Positions 23,446 through 32,464 of a stretch of 64,000 nucleotides of DNA are shown piece by piece. The notes beneath the pieces are model-generated. The model did not search any database. It had not been told where the DNA came from and worked only from the letters and a program-made list of their open reading frames with translations. The translations under genes and the position numbers were made by a program. The DNA is from DASRDR01 sp035550795. GTDB lineage: Bacteria; Methylomirabilota; Methylomirabilia; Rokubacteriales; DASRDR01. The stretch is from the NCBI GenBank assembly GCA_035550795.1, contig DASZOL010000068.1:1-64000 (forward strand), read 5' to 3'. Positions within the stretch are counted from its first letter, which is position 1. The number at the start of each line of letters is the position of its first letter.

Positions 23446-25517
23446 ATGACGCAGCGAGGAGCTCCGCGGCCTCCGCGCGGCCCGGAGCGCGGACGCCGGT
23501 GCGGCCGGGCTAAACGCATGCATCCTCGCCCGCCCCCGATTGCGCCTCCGGCGACCCTCGAGGGCTCGACGCGCTTCCGAACGCTCACCGGCCCGGCGCG
23601 CCATGTCGAGCGCGTGCTGCTCGGCGCGCTCACCCTGGTGGGCGTCGGCTGGGCCCTCGAGGTCCAGCACTGGGTGGGTGTCGCCGTGTTCAAGGAGCAG
23701 TACCTCGGGCTCTTCCTCGCCCTCGTGCTGGCCGGGGTCTTCGTGGCGACGCGGGCGCATCCGCGGGCTTCCGGCGCGCGTGTGCCCTGGTATGACTGGC
23801 TCCTGGCCACGGGCGGGCTGGCCGTCGGCCTGTACGTGGCCCTCCGCTACCCGACGGTCGCCTACACGCTGGGCGCCATTACGCCGGACAAGGTCGTGCT
23901 GGGCGCCCTCGCGATCCTGCTCGTGCTGGAGGCGACGCGCCGGCTCTGCGGCTGGGCGCTCGTGTGGGTCGCGCTCGTCTGTCTTGGCTACGCGAAGTTC
24001 GCGACGCTCCTGCCGGAGCCCCTCGCCGCCAAGAGCGCCGGCTGGGCGCGGCTCGCCGTTTACCTCTACCTCGACGCGAACGGGCTCTTCGGCATCGCCC
24101 TCACGGTGGCGGCGAGCGTCGTCGTCGCGTTCGTGCTCTTCGGACAGGCATTGAGCGCGGTCGGCGGGGACCGCTTCCTCACGGACCTGGCGCTGGTCGC
24201 GATGGGCCGCTACCGGGGCGGCCCCGCCAAGGTGGCCGTCGTCTCGTCGACGCTCTTCGGCACGGTGTCGGGCAGCGCGGTGTCGAACGTCGTGATCGAC
24301 GGCGCGCTCACGATCCCGATGATGAAGCGGGCCGGGTACCCGCCGCATCTCGCGGCGGCGATCGAGGCGGTGGCGTCGAACGGGGGCCAGATCATGCCGC
24401 CGGTGATGGGGGCGGCGGCGTTCCTCATCGCCGAGTTCCTGGGTCTCTCGTACGGCGAGGTGGCGCTCGCGGCCGCGATCCCGGCCTTCTCTACTACCTG
24501 GCGCTGTTCGTCCAGGTCGACCTGGAGGCGGCCAAGCGGGGCCTGTCAGGGCTGCCCGCCGCCGAGCTTCCCCGGCTTGGCCGCGTCCTCCGGATGGGCG
24601 GGGCGTTCGTGGTGCCGCTCGGCGTCCTCGTCTACACGCTCATGGTCGCCGCGTGGGAGCCCGGCCAGGCGGGACTGGCTGCGGTCGCCGTGACGTTCGG
24701 GGTGGGCGCGCTTGGGGCCGGCGGGACGCGGCGACCGAGCCTCCAGGGCGTCGTGACGGCCGCGGTGGAGGCGGGCCGCACGATGCTCGACCTCACGGTC
24801 GTCACCGCGCTGGCGGGGCTGGTCATCGGAGCCCTCCAGCTGTCGGGCTTCACGTCGAAGCTGCCGCTCCTGCTGATCGGCGTCGCCGGTGAGCACGTCC
24901 TCGCGCTGCTGGTCCTGACGGCCGTCGTCAGCATCGTTCTCGGGATGTCGCTGCCGACCACCGTGGTGTACATCACGCTCGCGGTCCTGGTCGGCCCGGG
25001 GCTCACGCAGCTCGGGATCCTGCCCCTCGCGGCTCATCTCTTCCTCTTCTACTTCGGCATGCTCTCGCTCATCACACCACCCGATTGTCTCGCCACCTAC
25101 ACGGCGGCTGCCATCGCGCGGGCCGACTTCTGGAAGACGGGCTGGGCCGGCATGCGGCTCGGCATCGTGGCGTACGTTGTCCCGTTCGCCTTTGTCTTCC
25201 AGCCGGCCCTGCTCGGGAGGGCGCCGGCGGCCGAGGTCGTCGCGGCGGTCTTGGCGGCGGCAGCCGGCGTGGTGGTGCTGTCCGCAGGCTGCGTGGGCCA
25301 CCTCGTCCGTCCGCTCGGACGGGCCACGCGCAGCGTGCTGGTCCTGGCGGGGCTCCTCGCGCTCGTGTGCGCCGGCGGACCGGTCCGCCTCCTCGGGCTC
25401 GCCGGTCTCGCTGTCGGCCTGTTCCTCGTCCTGTGGGAATCGGTTGCGGCTCGGTTCCCCCGCCGCACCTACGCTCAACCGGGGCACGAGCGCCCCGCCA
25501 CCCGGGAGATCCGATGA
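23446..25517 (+). pseudogene. TRAP transporter fused permease (DctQM type), interrupted by a single-base frameshift
   Basis: The first part (23446 or 23518 to about 24489) encodes the 4-TM plus early large-subunit region, with SSTLFGTVSGSAVSNVVIDGALTIPMMKRAGYPP and ASNGGQIMPPVMGAAAFLIAEFLG. At 24487-24491 the frame reads IPAF then leaves the family, while the -1 frame continues LYYLALFVQVDLEAAKRGL to the C-terminus at 25517. Inserting one C after the TTC codon would give IPAFLYYLALF, the expected sequence. No slippery heptamer is apparent, so this is a real 1-nt deletion or a sequencing error rather than programmed shifting. The stop overlaps the next ATG (ATGA), so operon structure is intact. 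Confidence 0.85.
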
Positions 25518-26527
25518 AGATCGACGTCTTTCCCCACATCTTCCCCGCGCGCTTCTTCGAGCGGATGTGCGAGATCGTGTCGCCGTCCCACTACATGCAG
25601 AAGCGCACGCGCGCGATCCCGGTGCTGACCGACCTCGACCTGCGCTTCCGGATCATGGACCGCTACGAGGGCTACGTGCAGGTGCTGACGCTGTGCTCCC
25701 CACCGATCGAGGCGGTCGCCGGCCCGGAGCTGGCGGCGGAGCTGGCGCGCCTCGCCAACGACGGCATGGCCGAGCTCGTCGAGCGCCACCCCGACCGGTT
25801 TCCGGGGTTCGTGGCGTCGCTTCCGATGAACAATCCCGACGCCTCGCTTCGCGAGATCGATCGGGCCATCAACGACCTCCGGGCGACCGGCGTGCAGATC
25901 TTCTCGAACGTCAACGGCGAGCCGCTCGACGCGCCCGCCTACCGGCCGATCTTCGAGCGCATGGCCGCGCACCGCCTCCCGATCTGGATGCACCCGGCCC
26001 GCCCGGCCGCGTTTCCCGACTACCAGGGAGAGTCGCGGTCCAGGTTCGACATCTGGTGGGCCTTCGGCTGGCCCTACGAGACGAGCGCCGCCATGGCCCG
26101 GCTGGTGTTCGACGGGGTCTTCGAGCGCTTCCCCGACCTCGTGATCATCACGCATCACATGGGCGCGATGATCCCCCACTTCGAGGGACGGGTGGGCTAC
26201 GGGCTCGACCAGCTCGGCACCCGGACCGACGATCCCGACGACCTCGGGGCGGCGCGCCGCCTCACCGGGCGGCCGGTCGACCACTTCCGGAAGTTCTACG
26301 GCGACACCGCGCTGTTTGGCGCCGCGCACGCCATGGAGTGCGGCCTGGCCTTCTTCGGCGCGGACCGCGTCCTCTTCGGCACCGACATGCCCTTCGATCC
26401 CGAGCGGGGTCCCGGGTTCATCCGGGAGACCATTGCCGCGATGGAGCGCATGCGGGCGACGCCGGCGGAGAAGGCGAAGATCTACGAGGGGAATGCCCGC
26501 CGCATGCTGCGGCTGCGGCTTCCCTGA
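25514..26527 (+). CDS. Amidohydrolase-2 family protein (ACMSD/gamma-resorcylate decarboxylase-like)
   Basis: The 337-residue TIM-barrel metal enzyme starts MKIDVFPHIFP, where the usual HxH is FPH, so the first His is missing; related decarboxylases use an acidic residue nearby. Other site residues are visible: PIWMHPARPA, IITHHMGAMIPHFEGR and LFGTDMPFDPERG (Asp). Members decarboxylate or hydrolyse aromatic or cyclic acids. It is coupled to the TRAP permease by an ATGA overlap, so it may act on the imported acid, followed by the VOC enzyme. Confidence 0.85.
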   Translation: MKIDVFPHIFPARFFERMCEIVSPSHYMQKRTRAIPVLTDLDLRFRIMDRYEGYVQVLTLCSPPIEAVAGPELAAELARLANDGMAELVERHPDRFPGFVASLPMNNPDASLREIDRAINDLRATGVQIFSNVNGEPLDAPAYRPIFERMAAHRLPIWMHPARPAAFPDYQGESRSRFDIWWAFGWPYETSAAMARLVFDGVFERFPDLVIITHHMGAMIPHFEGRVGYGLDQLGTRTDDPDDLGAARRLTGRPVDHFRKFYGDTALFGAAHAMECGLAFFGADRVLFGTDMPFDPERGPGFIRETIAAMERMRATPAEKAKIYEGNARRMLRLRLP

Positions 26528-26713
26528 GGGGGTGGCGGACCGGGCCGCGCAGCACTGGTATGATCGTCCCATCCGAGCGAGCCGCCCGGCCGCGTTGAGA
26601 GAGAGCCACGAGGGAGTGAGATCGGTCGCACGGCCGGACGCGTCGGTCGATCCGCCAGTCCGGAGCCGGCGCGCCGCGACCGGATGCGCGACCAGATGGA
26701 TGGAGGACGCCCC

Positions 26714-27625
26714 ATGCCCGTTAGAGCCCTGCTCCACTATGCGCTCGAGGTGCCCGACCAGACGGTCGGGGAGACGTTCTACCGGACGTTCGGGCTCGTC
26801 GACCGGCCCGCGCGGGACCACGCAGTGCACCTCCACCCCGGCGGCATCGGGCGGGAGTGCACCCTCCTCTACGAGGGCCCGAAAAAGCGCCTTCACCACC
26901 TTGCCTTCGGCGCGCCCGGCGGTGAGCTCGACGCCGTGCGGGAGGCCATGCGCCGGGTGGGCGTGCCCGAGGTCGACCCTCCGCGGGGAGCCCCCGACGG
27001 GGGCCTGTGGCTCCGCGACCCCGACGGGCACTACGTGAACGTCCGCCCGGAGGGAGCCCCCGAGCCTCCGCCCGATCCGCCGCTCGCGGTGAACAGCCCC
27101 GGCCACATCCAGCGCCAGGTGGTGCGCGGCAGCCCCGAGCGGAGTGTCCACGCCGCGCCCCGGAAGCTCGGCCACGTCCTCCTCTTCACCCCGGACGTCG
27201 ATCGCCAGATCGACTTCTACTCGCGGGTCCTCGGCCTCCGGTTGTCCGATCGGGTCAAGAGCCTCATCGCCTTCATGCGCTGCACGACCGACCACCACAA
27301 CCTGGCGTTCCTGACCTCCAAGGGGCCCGGCTTTCACCACGCCTCGTTCCAGGTCGGCTCGGTCGACGAGATCGCGATCGGGGGCGCGCGGATGCGCGAT
27401 TCGGGCTGGCAGATGGGCTGGGGGCTCGGGCGTCACGTCATCGGATCGAACTACTTCTACTACACGCGCGATCCCTGGGGGAGCTTCGCCGAGTACTACC
27501 ACGACCTGGACTTCATTCCGGAGGGGTGCGCCTGGGTCCCGCGCGACTTTCCCGAGGAGGACTCCCTCTACGTGTGGGGCCCGCCGCTGCCTCCCGAGTT
27601 CGTCGAGAACACCGAGCTGGCCTGA
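26714..27625 (+). CDS. VOC-superfamily protein, type I extradiol dioxygenase-like
   Basis: A protein of 303 residues with two vicinal-oxygen-chelate modules. The iron triad of extradiol dioxygenases appears in the second: H near residue 154 (KLGHVLLF), H near 209 (FHHASFQV) and E near 260 (FAEYYHD), almost the same numbering as BphC. It would cleave a catechol ring using Fe(II). GGAGG seven bases ahead fixes the ATG at 26714 over two upstream in-frame ATGs. Its position behind the TRAP and amidohydrolase genes suggests uptake and breakdown of an aromatic acid (inference). Confidence 0.82.
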   Translation: MPVRALLHYALEVPDQTVGETFYRTFGLVDRPARDHAVHLHPGGIGRECTLLYEGPKKRLHHLAFGAPGGELDAVREAMRRVGVPEVDPPRGAPDGGLWLRDPDGHYVNVRPEGAPEPPPDPPLAVNSPGHIQRQVVRGSPERSVHAAPRKLGHVLLFTPDVDRQIDFYSRVLGLRLSDRVKSLIAFMRCTTDHHNLAFLTSKGPGFHHASFQVGSVDEIAIGGARMRDSGWQMGWGLGRHVIGSNYFYYTRDPWGSFAEYYHDLDFIPEGCAWVPRDFPEEDSLYVWGPPLPPEFVENTELA

Positions 27626-27645
27626 GGCGACGGCCGGCTCAGGGC

Positions 27646-27662
27646 GATCAGGGAGACTGATC
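27646..27662. terminator. Candidate bidirectional terminator hairpin
   Basis: GATCAG-GGAGA-CTGATC forms a perfect 6-bp stem between the convergent ends of the VOC gene and the first glycan-locus gene. No clear T-tract follows on either strand. Confidence 0.3.
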
Positions 27663-27689
27663 CGCGCTCCGCGCGCGTCGGGCGCGACG

Positions 27690-28898
27690 TCACGCGGGAG
27701 TCCGTTCGCGCCGCCCGCGCACAGCTCTTCCGGCCAGCCCCTCCAAGCTCAGCACCTCTTCGTAGACGGCCTCCGTCGCCCGGGCCATGCGCTCCGCCGA
27801 GAACGCCTCCATCACACGCCGACGGCCTGCCTCGCCCATCTGGTAGCGGCGCTTTGGATCGGCGAGCAATCGCAGGATCGCCTCCGCCAGCCCGGCACAA
27901 TCTCCGGGCGGTACGAGCGACCCGGTCTGGTCGTCGAGCACGACTTCGGGAATCGTGCTGACCCTGGAGGCCACGACGCAGGTTCCGGCAGCCATCGCTT
28001 CCAGGATTGCGAGCCCGAAACCCTCCCACAGCGAGGGTTGCACGTAGAGGTCCGCTGCCGCCAGGATGGCGGGCACGTCGAATCGCCAGCCGGCGAACAC
28101 CACGTGATCCGAGACGCCCAGCGCTTTCGCCTCGGCGGCCAATCGGGCTCGCCATGGCCCCTCGCCCACCACCAGCAACCTGGCGTGCGGCATGGCTCGG
28201 GCGATGGCGGGCCAGGCCCGGAGCAGGTGAGAGTGTCCCTTCTGCTTCACGAGGCGCCCCACGCTGACCACCAGAGGAACCTCGCACGAGAGCCCGAGCT
28301 CCTCCCGCACCCGATACCCGTCGCTGGTCGGCTCGGGCGGCTCCATCCCGTACGGGACGGTCCGGATCAGCCCAGGATCCACGCCCTCGACGTGGCGTAT
28401 GAAGTCGGCCAGATACCGGGAGAGCGCGATCACTCGGCTCCAGCCCAGGCCGGCGAGGCGAGTGACAGCTCTGACATCGGCCCGGCGGCGGAACGCGTCG
28501 TCATTGTGTCTGGTCGAGACGACTCGCCGGATGCCGGCCAGGCGCGAGGCGAGCAGGCCGTAGAGGTCGGCATGGATCAGATGCGTGTGCACCAGGTCAA
28601 CCGGCTCCTGGCGAAGCCGCCGGTACAGCGCAAGAAGACAGCTCGGGTCCAGATCGCTCCGGATCGTGGCGTGATCGACACAGATGCCCATGCCCCGAAA
28701 GTACGCGATGTAGTCGGTGACCGGACGCCGAGGCTCCGTCAGGAGGAAGAGGGACACGTCGAACCGTCGCCGATCCAGTCGCGGGAGCAGGATCTGCAGA
28801 TGGCGCTCCGAGCCGCCGAGCCCGGCGACCTTGTGAACGTGGAGGATGCGCGCTCTCGCGGCGGGGAGCGGCGCCACCGGGAGCCTGTCCTCGCTCAC
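27690..28898 (-). CDS. GT4-family glycosyltransferase
   Basis: The 402-residue GT-B enzyme has the N-terminal VAGLGGSERHLQILLPRLDRRRFDV region and a Rossmann-like C-domain with VSVGRLVKQKGHSHLLRA, then LWEGFGLAILEAMAAGTCVVAS, the nucleotide-sugar EX7E motif (E in WEGFGLAILE). It transfers a sugar from a nucleotide donor to a growing lipid-linked glycan at the cytoplasmic face (family knowledge). GTG at 28898 (SEDRLPVAPL) is chosen; the frame extends further upstream only as antisense to the next gene. It is 82 nt after the stop of the second GT4 gene. Confidence 0.88.
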   Translation of the reverse strand: MSEDRLPVAPLPAARARILHVHKVAGLGGSERHLQILLPRLDRRRFDVSLFLLTEPRRPVTDYIAYFRGMGICVDHATIRSDLDPSCLLALYRRLRQEPVDLVHTHLIHADLYGLLASRLAGIRRVVSTRHNDDAFRRRADVRAVTRLAGLGWSRVIALSRYLADFIRHVEGVDPGLIRTVPYGMEPPEPTSDGYRVREELGLSCEVPLVVSVGRLVKQKGHSHLLRAWPAIARAMPHARLLVVGEGPWRARLAAEAKALGVSDHVVFAGWRFDVPAILAAADLYVQPSLWEGFGLAILEAMAAGTCVVASRVSTIPEVVLDDQTGSLVPPGDCAGLAEAILRLLADPKRRYQMGEAGRRRVMEAFSAERMARATEAVYEEVLSLEGLAGRAVRGRRERTPA

Positions 28899-28980
28899 CG
28901 TTCTGCCTTCGGCGCGCGGGTGCCTGCCGGACGGCCTCGACTGGGCGGTCTTCGGCGGCGGCTGGTGGCGCCCGGCCGGC

Positions 28981-30087
28981 TCATCGCCGCCGCCGCTCCA
29001 GGAGCCGCTCGTAGAGGGCCTCCCACTGCGGGGCGATTCGCTGCACGGCGAACCGCTCCTGCACGCGGGAGCGGGCGCGCCGGCCCATCTCGCGCATCCG
29101 CTCAGGGTCGTCGAGCAGCTCGAGAACCGACGCGGCGAGGCGAGCGGGGTCTCGCGGCGGAACCAGCAGCCCCGTGGCGCCGTCCTCGACGGCTTCGCGA
29201 AGCCCATCGACCGCCGTGGCGACGACCGGCCGTTCGGCCGCGCCGGCTTCGAGGACCGCCAGGCCCAGACCTTCGCGCAGCGACGCCATCACGGCGAGGT
29301 CGCTCGCCGCCAGGATCAGCGGAACATCGGAGCGCCAGCCGAGAAAGCGCACATGCGCCTGGACTCCGAGGGCCGCCGCTCGCTGCTCGATGGCGCGTCG
29401 CTCCGCCCCGTCGCCGACCAGGAGGAGGCGCACGCCGGGGCGCGCCGCGCGGATCGCCGGGAGCGCCTCGATGAGGTCCAGGTGACCCTTCACCGCCTTC
29501 AGGACCGCGACGCACGCCAGGATGGTGGCCTCCGGGGGCAGGCCCAGAGCCTCCCGAGCCGCGAGGCGCCCGGGCAGCTCCAGGAACCGGGCCGTGTCGA
29601 CCGGATTCAGCACGACCTCGACCGCCCGGTACCGGAGCCGCTGCTCACAGAAGCGCCGTACCGCCTCCGAGCAAGCCACCGCGCGGGTTGCGAATGCCGC
29701 CGTCAGCCGGTCGACGACACGGATCTTCCACCGCCAGTGCCAGTGGCAGCTCCGGACGTGCATCACGCGGATACCCACCCCCGCGCTCCAGGCTGCCGGG
29801 AGGCCCATCCAGGCGGCTTCCGGCAGCTGCGTGTGCACGATGTCGGGCTGCACGCTGCGGAGGTATTGCCACAGGCACCGTGCGTGTCCCGTCGCTACCC
29901 CCGGGCGCAGACCGAGCGCGTGCACGGGAATCCCGGCCGCGCGCAGGCCGTCGGCAAAATGACCTTCTCGGAACAGACACACGACCTGGATGTCAAAACG
30001 CGTCCGATCCAGTCGAGGCAGCAGGTCCAGCAGACCGCGGCCGGCGCCGCCGTCGAGTGCATTGATGATCTGAACGACGCGCGTCAA
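28981..30087 (-). CDS. GT4-family glycosyltransferase
   Basis: The 368-residue enzyme starts with TTG at 30087 (LTRVVQIINALDGGAGRG), preceded by AGGAG at 7 nt. It has the EX7E-type motif in SLREGLGLAVLEAGAAERPVVAT and the DP-GVR-LLLVGDG segment before it. It is probably co-transcribed with the downstream GT4. The start region is divergent from the oxygenase gene across an AT-rich 237-bp gap. Confidence 0.85.
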   Translation of the reverse strand: MTRVVQIINALDGGAGRGLLDLLPRLDRTRFDIQVVCLFREGHFADGLRAAGIPVHALGLRPGVATGHARCLWQYLRSVQPDIVHTQLPEAAWMGLPAAWSAGVGIRVMHVRSCHWHWRWKIRVVDRLTAAFATRAVACSEAVRRFCEQRLRYRAVEVVLNPVDTARFLELPGRLAAREALGLPPEATILACVAVLKAVKGHLDLIEALPAIRAARPGVRLLLVGDGAERRAIEQRAAALGVQAHVRFLGWRSDVPLILAASDLAVMASLREGLGLAVLEAGAAERPVVATAVDGLREAVEDGATGLLVPPRDPARLAASVLELLDDPERMREMGRRARSRVQERFAVQRIAPQWEALYERLLERRRR

Positions 30088-30184
30088 CCCGCGCTCCTTG
30101 GCCGGACGTCGACCGCAGGGGTTCGTACGTTCTCGCAGTTCGCGCGCGCGACAGAGGGTATCCTCTAACGGGGCGCGGCACAAT

Positions 30185-30212
30185 GATAAAATCTGGCGAT
30201 AAAATAATCTGG
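30185..30212. promoter_or_regulatory. AT-rich direct repeats GATAAAAT(AA)TCTGG in divergent gap
   Basis: GATAAAATCTGG (30185-30196) and GATAAAATAATCTGG (30198-30212) are near-identical tandem copies, each holding a TAAAAT that could be a -10 box, followed by a TCTGG repeat. This is the most AT-rich spot for many kb and lies between divergent glycan genes, so it is probably the control region of both. Confidence 0.4.
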
Positions 30213-30324
30213 TCTGGTCGGACGCGGGGCGTGGCGCCCTGCTTGACCACCCTTCGAGAGCTTACCTAGAATTCGACCGTCTCCGGGGCCGGCGACGCTT
30301 GGGCGACAGGAGGGGGAAGCTGGG

Positions 30325-31119
30325 TTGATCGAGCAGGCTCGGAGTGCTCTGGTCGACCCGGACCGAGGGTACTTCCTGGTGCGTGGCCTCTTCTCGACGG
30401 AGGAGCTCGCCACGTACCGGACAGAGTGCGAGAGCTTCATGCGCCGGGCGCCGAGATTCCACATGCGCCTGAATACCGATTGGATGTTCGACTACGTCCA
30501 CCCGTACTCGCTCGATATCGTGGAGCGCAATCATCGGCTGTATCAGTACCTGCACAACCGGCACTCGCCGACCGCGGTATCGATCTTCGAGCGGACTCTC
30601 GCTCTCCGGAACCGCATCGAGGAGGCGTGGACGACCGACCGGGTCTACCGGGGTGAGCGGGAAAAGCAGCAGGACTACGTCATCGTCACGCGATACCTCC
30701 CCGGACGCGGGGAGCTGCCGCGTCACCGTGACTACCGCGGTCCGGCGAGCCTTCCGCTCCTTCAGTCGCTCGCCCTGCTCTCCAGGCCCGGCGAGGACTT
30801 CGCCGGCGGCGAGCTCGTGCTCTTCTCGAAGGCCGGTCGGCCCGTGAGGCTGATCGAGGAGCTCGGAGCGCAGCTGGGGGACCTGCTCCTTTTCGACAAG
30901 GCGCTGGAGCACGAAGTGCAGACCACGCTGCCGGGAAGGACCGGTATCAGCCGATGGTCCGTGAACGTCGGTGCCCGCTCGCCCCGTCACGGCTACGGGA
31001 AGTATGTCAAGATGCGGCTCTTCTACAACGCGGCGATGTTTCCGGCGTGGACGTCTCTGGTCCGCGGGGTGAGGGTCGCCCTGGGCAGGCCGCCCCTGCG
31101 GCAGCGCTACCCTTCCTGA
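30325..31119 (+). CDS. Fe(II)/2-oxoglutarate-dependent oxygenase-like protein
   Basis: The 264-residue protein has the facial triad H134-x-D136 (LPRHRDYRG) and H196 (KALEHEVQ), with R205 or R210 (GRTGISRWSVN) for 2-oxoglutarate binding, spaced as in the phytanoyl-CoA/prolyl hydroxylase class. AGGEL before the second His fits too. It probably hydroxylates a glycan or its precursor. TTG at 30325 is supported by an AGGAGG site. Confidence 0.75.
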   Translation: MIEQARSALVDPDRGYFLVRGLFSTEELATYRTECESFMRRAPRFHMRLNTDWMFDYVHPYSLDIVERNHRLYQYLHNRHSPTAVSIFERTLALRNRIEEAWTTDRVYRGEREKQQDYVIVTRYLPGRGELPRHRDYRGPASLPLLQSLALLSRPGEDFAGGELVLFSKAGRPVRLIEELGAQLGDLLLFDKALEHEVQTTLPGRTGISRWSVNVGARSPRHGYGKYVKMRLFYNAAMFPAWTSLVRGVRVALGRPPLRQRYPS

Positions 31120-31248
31120 GCCGTCGCCGGGCCCCCCGGGAGTACGGGGCGTCCTGACGACGCAGCTCGGAGGTGCCGCGGTGCACGGCGCTTCGGGCAA
31201 GGATCGAAACGGCGTGGCGTTTCTGTCGGATCGGGCGGGCGGGGTCTC

Positions 31249-32457
31249 GTGCGAGTGCTCATGATCGGTCTCGATCCGACGATCCTCGGGCGGGGGACGG
31301 GGCCCGGGGATACGCGGGAGCGCCACGTCAAGTACGCGGCGGCGCTGCGCCGCCACGTTCCCGGTGGTCGCCTCGACGTGATCGTCCGGGTGCCCCGGTC
31401 GTGGAGCGGCGGGGCCACCGAGATCGCGGATGGTCTCGTCGTGCACCCGGTCCCATGCGCCCGCGCCGGCTTCGCGCCGGGCGCCCTCCGAGCGTGCGCA
31501 ATGCTCACGGCTCGGGACCGGCCCGACGTCGTGACCACGCAGACTCCGTTCGACGACGGTCTGGTCGGCGCCTGGTTGAAGCGCCGGTGCCGTGCCGCGC
31601 TCAACGTGCAGATGCACTCGAGCTTCCTGGACTCGCCCCAGTGGATGCGGCACCGGCCTCTCGTCTACCGGGCTTTCAATCGGCTGGGGAAGTGGGTCGC
31701 GGGCCAGGCGGATACCATCCGCGTCGTGAGCCGGGGGGAGCAGCGGCGTCTGGAGCAGTGCCTTCCCTGGCTCAAACAGAAGCTCGTGTTCCTGCACGAG
31801 CTCGTGGATCGAGCGACGTTCGAGGCGCCGATGCGGCCGGAAGAACAGTCGGCCGCCGAGCTCGTGCTCCGGACGCACGGCCTCGCCGGATTCCCGCTCC
31901 TCCTGTTTGTCGGCCGCCTCTCGTGGGAGAAGAACGTCGCGATGCTCCTCGAGGCGTTCGCGCGGGCTGCCGGGCGTGTGCCGGGGAGCGCGCTGATCGT
32001 GGCCGGCGATGGGCCCCTGCGCGCGTCGCTCGAGAGGCGGGCGGGCGCCCTCGGCCTGGCGCGCCGCGTAGTGTGGCTGGGCGTGGTCCCGCTGCCCGCA
32101 CTGCGGCCCTGGTTTGCGGCGGCGGCCGGATTGCTGTTGCCGTCCGCGTACGAAGGCTTCGGGAAGGTGGTCGTCGAATCGTACCTGATGGGCACTCCCG
32201 CGATCGTGACGCCGTTCGTCAGTGCCGCCGAGCTCGTGCGCGACGGGGAGACGGGCTTCGTCGCCCCCGATTTCCACGGCGTGCCGTGGCTCGGCGAGCG
32301 CATGGCGTACCTGCTGGGACACCCGGAGGAGGCGAGGGCAATGGGTCAGCGGGGGAGGACGCACGTGCAGTCGTACCTGCTGCCGGAGCGTGAGTACATG
32401 GACAGACTGGTCGGGATCTGGCAAGACACGCTGGCGAGGGCTCGCCGGGAGGGTTGA
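31249..32457 (+). CDS. GT4-family glycosyltransferase
   Basis: The 402-residue GT-B protein opens MRVLMIGLDPTILGRGTGPGD and carries LLFVGRLSWEKNVAMLLEAF and the SAYEGFGKVVVESYLMGTPAIVT donor motif with E in EX7E. GTG start at 31249, no strong ribosome site. The next GT4 gene begins 7 nt after its stop, so they form one unit. Confidence 0.88.
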   Translation: MRVLMIGLDPTILGRGTGPGDTRERHVKYAAALRRHVPGGRLDVIVRVPRSWSGGATEIADGLVVHPVPCARAGFAPGALRACAMLTARDRPDVVTTQTPFDDGLVGAWLKRRCRAALNVQMHSSFLDSPQWMRHRPLVYRAFNRLGKWVAGQADTIRVVSRGEQRRLEQCLPWLKQKLVFLHELVDRATFEAPMRPEEQSAAELVLRTHGLAGFPLLLFVGRLSWEKNVAMLLEAFARAAGRVPGSALIVAGDGPLRASLERRAGALGLARRVVWLGVVPLPALRPWFAAAAGLLLPSAYEGFGKVVVESYLMGTPAIVTPFVSAAELVRDGETGFVAPDFHGVPWLGERMAYLLGHPEEARAMGQRGRTHVQSYLLPEREYMDRLVGIWQDTLARARREG

Positions 32458-32464
32458 GGGCCGG

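Noticed and set aside
24487..24495. Programmed -1 frameshifting in the TRAP permease gene
   Set aside because: No X-XXY-YYZ slippery heptamer is present and fused TRAP permeases are normally read in one frame, so a deletion or sequence error is more likely.
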